Positions 60,678-64,000 of a stretch of 64,000 nt of DNA are shown here, one piece after another. Origin of the DNA: Micromonospora ferruginea (lineage in GTDB: Bacteria; Actinomycetota; Actinomycetes; Mycobacteriales; Micromonosporaceae); NCBI RefSeq assembly GCF_013694245.2, contig NZ_CP059322.2, forward strand, positions 926,001-990,000. Reading direction: 5' to 3'. Each line of letters opens with the position of its first letter. Position 1 is the first letter of the stretch. Made by a program: the position numbers and the translations under genes. Under the pieces are notes generated by a model. It did no database searches, was not told the origin of the DNA, and saw only the letters and a list, made by a program, of their open reading frames with translations.

Positions 60678-62048
60678 TCAGGGGGTGATCCGGCCGGCGC
60701 CGGCGCCGCTCGTCACGATCGACTTGACGCTGCTGGCGCTGTCGAGCGGGTAGGAGTACGGGATGCTGGCGACGCTGCCGCCGGCCTGACCGCTGCCGGA
60801 GTTGACGAAGTAGTTGTTGCGGGCGACCAGGCTGCCCGGCCCGGAGTCGCCCTCACCGAGGTGGTAGGGGTCCTTGACGTTCTCGAAGTAGTTGCCCTCG
60901 ACGAGGACGCCGGCGTTCATGGTGGAGGCGACGCCGTAGCCGCCGTTGCTGTTGTAGTAGTTGTTGTAGACGTGGACCGGGTTGCCGAAGCGGACCCGGG
61001 GGTGACGCTGGGTGGTGGCGTCGAACCAGTTGTGGTGGTAGGTCACCCGCAGGTGGCCGATGTCCTGGCCACCGTTGCCGTCGCTGTGCCCGAGCAGCGC
61101 GGTCTTGTTGTGGTTGAAGAAGCGGTTCCAGGACACCGTGACGAAGTCCGAGCCACGCTTGATGTCGACCGCGCCGTCGTAGCCGTTGCTGAGCGTGTTG
61201 TGGTCGATCCAGACGTTCGTCGACCCGCTCTGGACGTTGACGGCGTCGTCGTTCCAGTCCCGGAAGGTGAGGTTGCGGATGATGACGTTGTGCTGCTCGC
61301 TGACGTTGAGGCCGCAGCCCACGATGGTCGCGCCCGGGTTGCCGAGGATGGTCTTGTTGGATCCGACCTGCAGCATGCCGGAGCAGGAGATGGTGCCGGA
61401 GACCCGGATGACCGCGGCGTTGGTGCCCCGGATCGCGCTGCTCAGTGCGGAGGAGTTGGTCACCGTGGTGGGGGAGGAGTTACCACCGCCGGTGGTGCCC
61501 CCGTTCTGGGTGGCCCAGCCCACCAGCCCGGTCTGCGGGGACGTGGTCGGTCCGGACGTGGGGGGCGGCGTGCTCGGCGGTGTGACCGTGGGGGTGCCCG
61601 CCGGAGTGGTGGGCGCGGTCCCGCCGGTGCAGGTGACCCCGTTCAGCGCGAAGCTCGACGGCACCGGGTTGCTGGAGTTGTTCCAGGTGCCGTTGAAGCC
61701 GAACGAGGCGGTGCCGTTGGTGCCGACGGCGCCGTTGTAGTCGAGGTTGGTGGCGGTGACCTGGCTGCCGCTCTGCGTCGCGTTCGCGTTCCAGGCCGAG
61801 CTGACCTGCTGCCCGGCGCCGAAGGACCAGCGCAGGCTCCAGGACGAGATCGGGTCGCCGAGGTTGGTGATGGCCACGTTGCCGGTGAACCCGCCCTGCC
61901 ACTGGCCGTCTACCGAGTAGGTGACCCGGCAGCCGGCTGCGGCGTGGGCGGTGCCGGCGGTCAGGACCCCGCCGACGAGCAGGGCCGCGCCGGTGGTGGC
62001 GACGGCGGAGGTGATGGCGGCCAGCTTGGCGCGCCGTCGTACGGACAT
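60678..62048 (-). CDS. Secreted pectate lyase, CBM2-PL1
   Basis: Cleaves polygalacturonate by calcium-dependent beta-elimination; 456 residues. The signal peptide ends near TAHAAA (about 37). CBM2 spans about 38-138 (CRVTYSVDGQWQGGFTGNVA), a Pro/Thr/Ser linker runs to about 175, and the PL1 parallel beta-helix fills the rest. NVWIDHNTLSNGYDGAVDIK carries the calcium-binding Asp residues, and RHPRVRFGNPVHVYNNYY the catalytic Arg. ATG 62048 has GAAGGGAAA upstream. It sits among the Sde182-type genes and shares the CBM2 type with one of them, linking the cluster to pectin-rich plant walls. A LacI-like site lies about 157 bases upstream. Confidence 0.93.
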   Translation of the reverse strand: MSVRRRAKLAAITSAVATTGAALLVGGVLTAGTAHAAAGCRVTYSVDGQWQGGFTGNVAITNLGDPISSWSLRWSFGAGQQVSSAWNANATQSGSQVTATNLDYNGAVGTNGTASFGFNGTWNNSSNPVPSSFALNGVTCTGGTAPTTPAGTPTVTPPSTPPPTSGPTTSPQTGLVGWATQNGGTTGGGNSSPTTVTNSSALSSAIRGTNAAVIRVSGTISCSGMLQVGSNKTILGNPGATIVGCGLNVSEQHNVIIRNLTFRDWNDDAVNVQSGSTNVWIDHNTLSNGYDGAVDIKRGSDFVTVSWNRFFNHNKTALLGHSDGNGGQDIGHLRVTYHHNWFDATTQRHPRVRFGNPVHVYNNYYNSNGGYGVASTMNAGVLVEGNYFENVKDPYHLGEGDSGPGSLVARNNYFVNSGSGQAGGSVASIPYSYPLDSASSVKSIVTSGAGAGRITP

Positions 62049-62204
62049 GGTGTTTCCCTTCGGAACGGCGGGGACGGTTCCGCCGGCCGGCTTCCCACCA
62101 TCTCGGCGCCTGCCCGGTTGGCGCCGGTGGGTCGACCGGTCCGGCGGCCCGTGCCCCTGCCGATGGACGAGCTGTTTCTTCGGCTCCCGCCCCGCGCCCA
62201 CTCA

Positions 62205-62216
62205 GCAAGCGCTTTC
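62205..62216. promoter_or_regulatory. LacI-like operator half-palindrome
   Basis: gcaagcgctttc contains the AAGCGCTT core typical of LacI-family operators, with imperfect outer bases. It lies in the divergent region between the pectate lyase gene (start 62048) and the 62403 gene. The 354-base region holds no gene. Confidence 0.4.
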
Positions 62217-62308
62217 TCATGTAAGCATGTCGATGGAGGGGCGTAAATGGCTAACAGACAGTGAATTGGTATGCGCGGTTGCGCCGCAAGCGACCGCGTC
62301 GACCGCGC

Positions 62309-62337
62309 TTGACATCGATGAGGGTAAACGTTAGGTT
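62309..62337 (+). promoter_or_regulatory. Promoter of the 62403 Sde182 gene
   Basis: TTGACA at 62309-62314 and TAGGTT at 62332-62337 are separated by 17 bases, a good actinobacterial housekeeping promoter. The start codon is 65 bases after the -10. Confidence 0.65.
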
Positions 62338-62369
62338 GCGCCCACGTTGTCGAATTGTGAATCGGCAAT

Positions 62370-62386
62370 GAATATTCATTCAGAAC
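62370..62386 (+). promoter_or_regulatory. 17-base motif shared with the 55539 gene
   Basis: GAATATTCATTCAGAAC, overlapping a perfect 14-base palindrome AATGAATATTCATT (62367-62380), lies 32 bases after the -10. It matches 15 of 17 bases of the motif at 55439-55455. An operator role is inferred from position and symmetry. Confidence 0.55.
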
Positions 62387-62402
62387 TGCGAGGTGTTGCG
62401 CC

Positions 62403-64000
62403 ATGCCGACGACGGGAAGACATGCCTTCTCCGGGTGCCGCGTGACGGCATGGGCCGCGACGGCCCTCGCTGCCGCCCTGGTCGTCACCGGCGGTCACGC
62501 CGCCACGGCCGCCGGGCGCCAGGGCGCGGTGGCGAATGCGGTGTCCACCACCTACGAGGCCGAGGCCGGCACGGTCGGCGGCGGCACGACGATCGATTCG
62601 AACAACGCCGGCTACACGGGCGGCGGATTCGCGAACTTCCCGACCGGCGGCGGGTCGCTGCAGTTCGGCAGCGTTGCCGGCGGCAGCGGCGGTTCCGCCG
62701 GGTTGACGATCCGGTTCGCCAACGGAAGTGGGAAGACGCGAACCGGCCGGCTGGTGGTCAACGGGGCCGGCCAGGACATCACCTTCCCCACGACCAGCAA
62801 CTGGACGACCTGGCAGAGCACCTCACTGACGGTGCCGTTGAACAGCGGCGGCAACACCATCCGCTTCGAGACCAACGGTCAGGACCTGGCCAACATCGAC
62901 CACATCGTCGTCGCCGCCAACGACGGGGCGTCCGCGCCCGTCATCACCGCCCAGCCGGTCGGCCAGACGGTTGCCCCCGGCGCCACCATCACCTTCACCG
63001 TCGCCGCGACGGGCGCGTCACCGCTGAGCTACCGGTGGCGGCGCAACGGCGTCGACATCGCCGGCGCCACCGCCAGCAGTTACACCCTCACCAACGTGCA
63101 GTCCGCCCACGCCGGCGACTACACCGTCGTGGTGACCAACTCCCTCGGCTCGGTCACCAGCGACCCCGCCAGTCTCACTGTCAACGACGCCCCACCGCCG
63201 TCGACCACCCGGCCGCGGATGATCGCGATGACCGACGGCGAGGTCGACGACCGCAGTTCAATGGTCCGCTTCCTGACCTACGCCTCGGACTACGACGTCG
63301 CCGGCATCATCCAGACCAACTCGCGATACCAGAAGAGCGGGCACAGCGGCGACCGATGGATCGAGGCGCAACTCGACCGGTACCAGCAGGTGCTGCCCAA
63401 CCTGCGGCTGCACAAGGCGGGGTATCCCGACACCGCCACGCTGCGCGGGGTCGTCCGGATCGGCAACGAGAACAGCGGCGACCTGACCAGGGCGCCGGCG
63501 GACATGGCGACCAGGGACACCCCGGGCTCGCAGCTGATCATCGACCGGCTGTTGGACAACGATCCCCGACCGGTGCACGTCTCGGCCTGGGGCGGGGCCA
63601 ACACGCTCGCGTACGCGCTCTACAAGCTGAAGACCCAGTACCCGGCGGCTCAGTACGACCGCGCCGTGTCCCGACTGTGGATCTACTGCATCTGGTACCA
63701 GGACGGCGGCGGTCAGTGGATCGAGGACAACATCCCCGGAGCCAGGATCTACGAGGCGTACAAGTGGGACAACGTCTGGGACTACCAGAGCCTCACCGGG
63801 CCCAGCCCGGACTACGTCAAGGCGTACATGACGCAGGGCTGGTTGGACACGAACGTCAAGCGGAACCACGGCCCGCTCGGCGCGGTCGTGCCGCAGACGT
63901 ACGTCAGCGAGGGTGACACCCCGTCGTTCCTGCCGATGATCGACAACGGGCTGACCCAGTACGCCGACTACACCCTCGGTGGGTGGGGTGGCCGGCCGGT
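62403..64000 (+). CDS. Secreted CBM6/35-Ig-Sde182 (DUF1593) protein (C-terminus beyond window)
   Basis: At least 532 residues, open to the right edge. The signal peptide (VTAWAATALAAALVVTGGHA) is followed by a CBM6/CBM35-type module (about 48-178, TYEAEAGTVGGG ... ANIDHIVV), an Ig-like domain (about 182-262, SYRWRRNGVDIAGATASSYT) and the Sde182 nucleoside-hydrolase-like domain from about 270. Its Asp cluster is shortened, AMTDGEVDDRSSMVRFL. WGGANTLAYALY, NHGPLGAVVP and SEGDTPSFLP are the family blocks. ATG 62403 has GAGGT eight bases upstream. A promoter and a palindromic motif shared with the 55539 gene precede it. Substrate unknown. Confidence 0.87.
   Translation, partial: MPTTGRHAFSGCRVTAWAATALAAALVVTGGHAATAAGRQGAVANAVSTTYEAEAGTVGGGTTIDSNNAGYTGGGFANFPTGGGSLQFGSVAGGSGGSAGLTIRFANGSGKTRTGRLVVNGAGQDITFPTTSNWTTWQSTSLTVPLNSGGNTIRFETNGQDLANIDHIVVAANDGASAPVITAQPVGQTVAPGATITFTVAATGASPLSYRWRRNGVDIAGATASSYTLTNVQSAHAGDYTVVVTNSLGSVTSDPASLTVNDAPPPSTTRPRMIAMTDGEVDDRSSMVRFLTYASDYDVAGIIQTNSRYQKSGHSGDRWIEAQLDRYQQVLPNLRLHKAGYPDTATLRGVVRIGNENSGDLTRAPADMATRDTPGSQLIIDRLLDNDPRPVHVSAWGGANTLAYALYKLKTQYPAAQYDRAVSRLWIYCIWYQDGGGQWIEDNIPGARIYEAYKWDNVWDYQSLTGPSPDYVKAYMTQGWLDTNVKRNHGPLGAVVPQTYVSEGDTPSFLPMIDNGLTQYADYTLGGWGGRP

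Overview
The window is high-GC actinobacterial DNA that reads like a Micromonospora or close Micromonosporaceae chromosome. The pointers are the strong G/C bias at third codon positions, mycothiol-linked enzymes, a conservon-type kinase/roadblock pair, an LpqY-SugABC importer, intergenic GGGGGCCCC/GTTAAG palindromes and a large secreted plant-polysaccharide-degrading repertoire. The genus is an inference; no rRNA is present. One tRNA-Leu(GAG) lies at 51595-51678.

Layout. 1-8.1 kb: the N-terminal part of a Ser/Thr protein kinase running off the left edge, then a glycogen/alpha-glucan block (GT4 glycosyltransferase, glycogen debranching enzyme, divergent GH63/MGH1-like hydrolase). 8.1-15.1 kb: small housekeeping and unknown genes (Tat-exported beta-propeller protein, HAD hydrolase, DUF4184 membrane protein, AMIN-like lipoprotein, a low-GC orphan, a solitary RusA-fold protein, an RHH protein, an Rv2466c-like thioredoxin-fold protein). 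15.3-19.6 kb: lpqY-sugA-sugB-sugC, a probable trehalose importer. 19.9-28.7 kb: AlkZ-like winged-helix protein, WrbA, a fused TrpE-TrpG anthranilate synthase preceded by a 19-residue Trp-Trp leader peptide and attenuator, an FGGY sugar kinase, and a cvnA-cvnB pair. 28.8-34.0 kb: a GH1 beta-glucosidase lipoprotein and a CBM2-GH48 cellobiohydrolase, with three CebR-type operators between them. 34.3-40.7 kb: DUF3159, PAP2, maleylpyruvate-isomerase-like, DUF1028, LtrA, F420-type oxidoreductase and SDR genes. 41.2-51.4 kb: a co-directional cell-surface block (TPR/FN3 membrane protein, FN3 protein, MoxR ATPase, DUF58, transglutaminase-like protein) whose last member has lost its catalytic Cys and His.

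51.9-64.0 kb, after the tRNA, is the most striking part. Five genes encode a Sde182/DUF1593 nucleoside-hydrolase-like domain, each fused to different accessory modules (CBM6 + malectin + PKD; CBM6; none; CBM2; CBM6/35 + Ig), and they surround a CBM2-PL1 pectate lyase. Two of the five share a TTGACA/TANNNT promoter followed by a near-identical 17-base motif. This looks like a modular, co-regulated extracellular plant cell-wall system whose central enzyme activity is not established. Together with the CebR-controlled GH1/GH48 pair and the sugar importer it points to a plant-litter lifestyle.

Two genes (50.3 kb and 53.7 kb) are interrupted by apparent single-base indels in G/C runs. These are either sequencing errors or real frameshifts and should be checked first.
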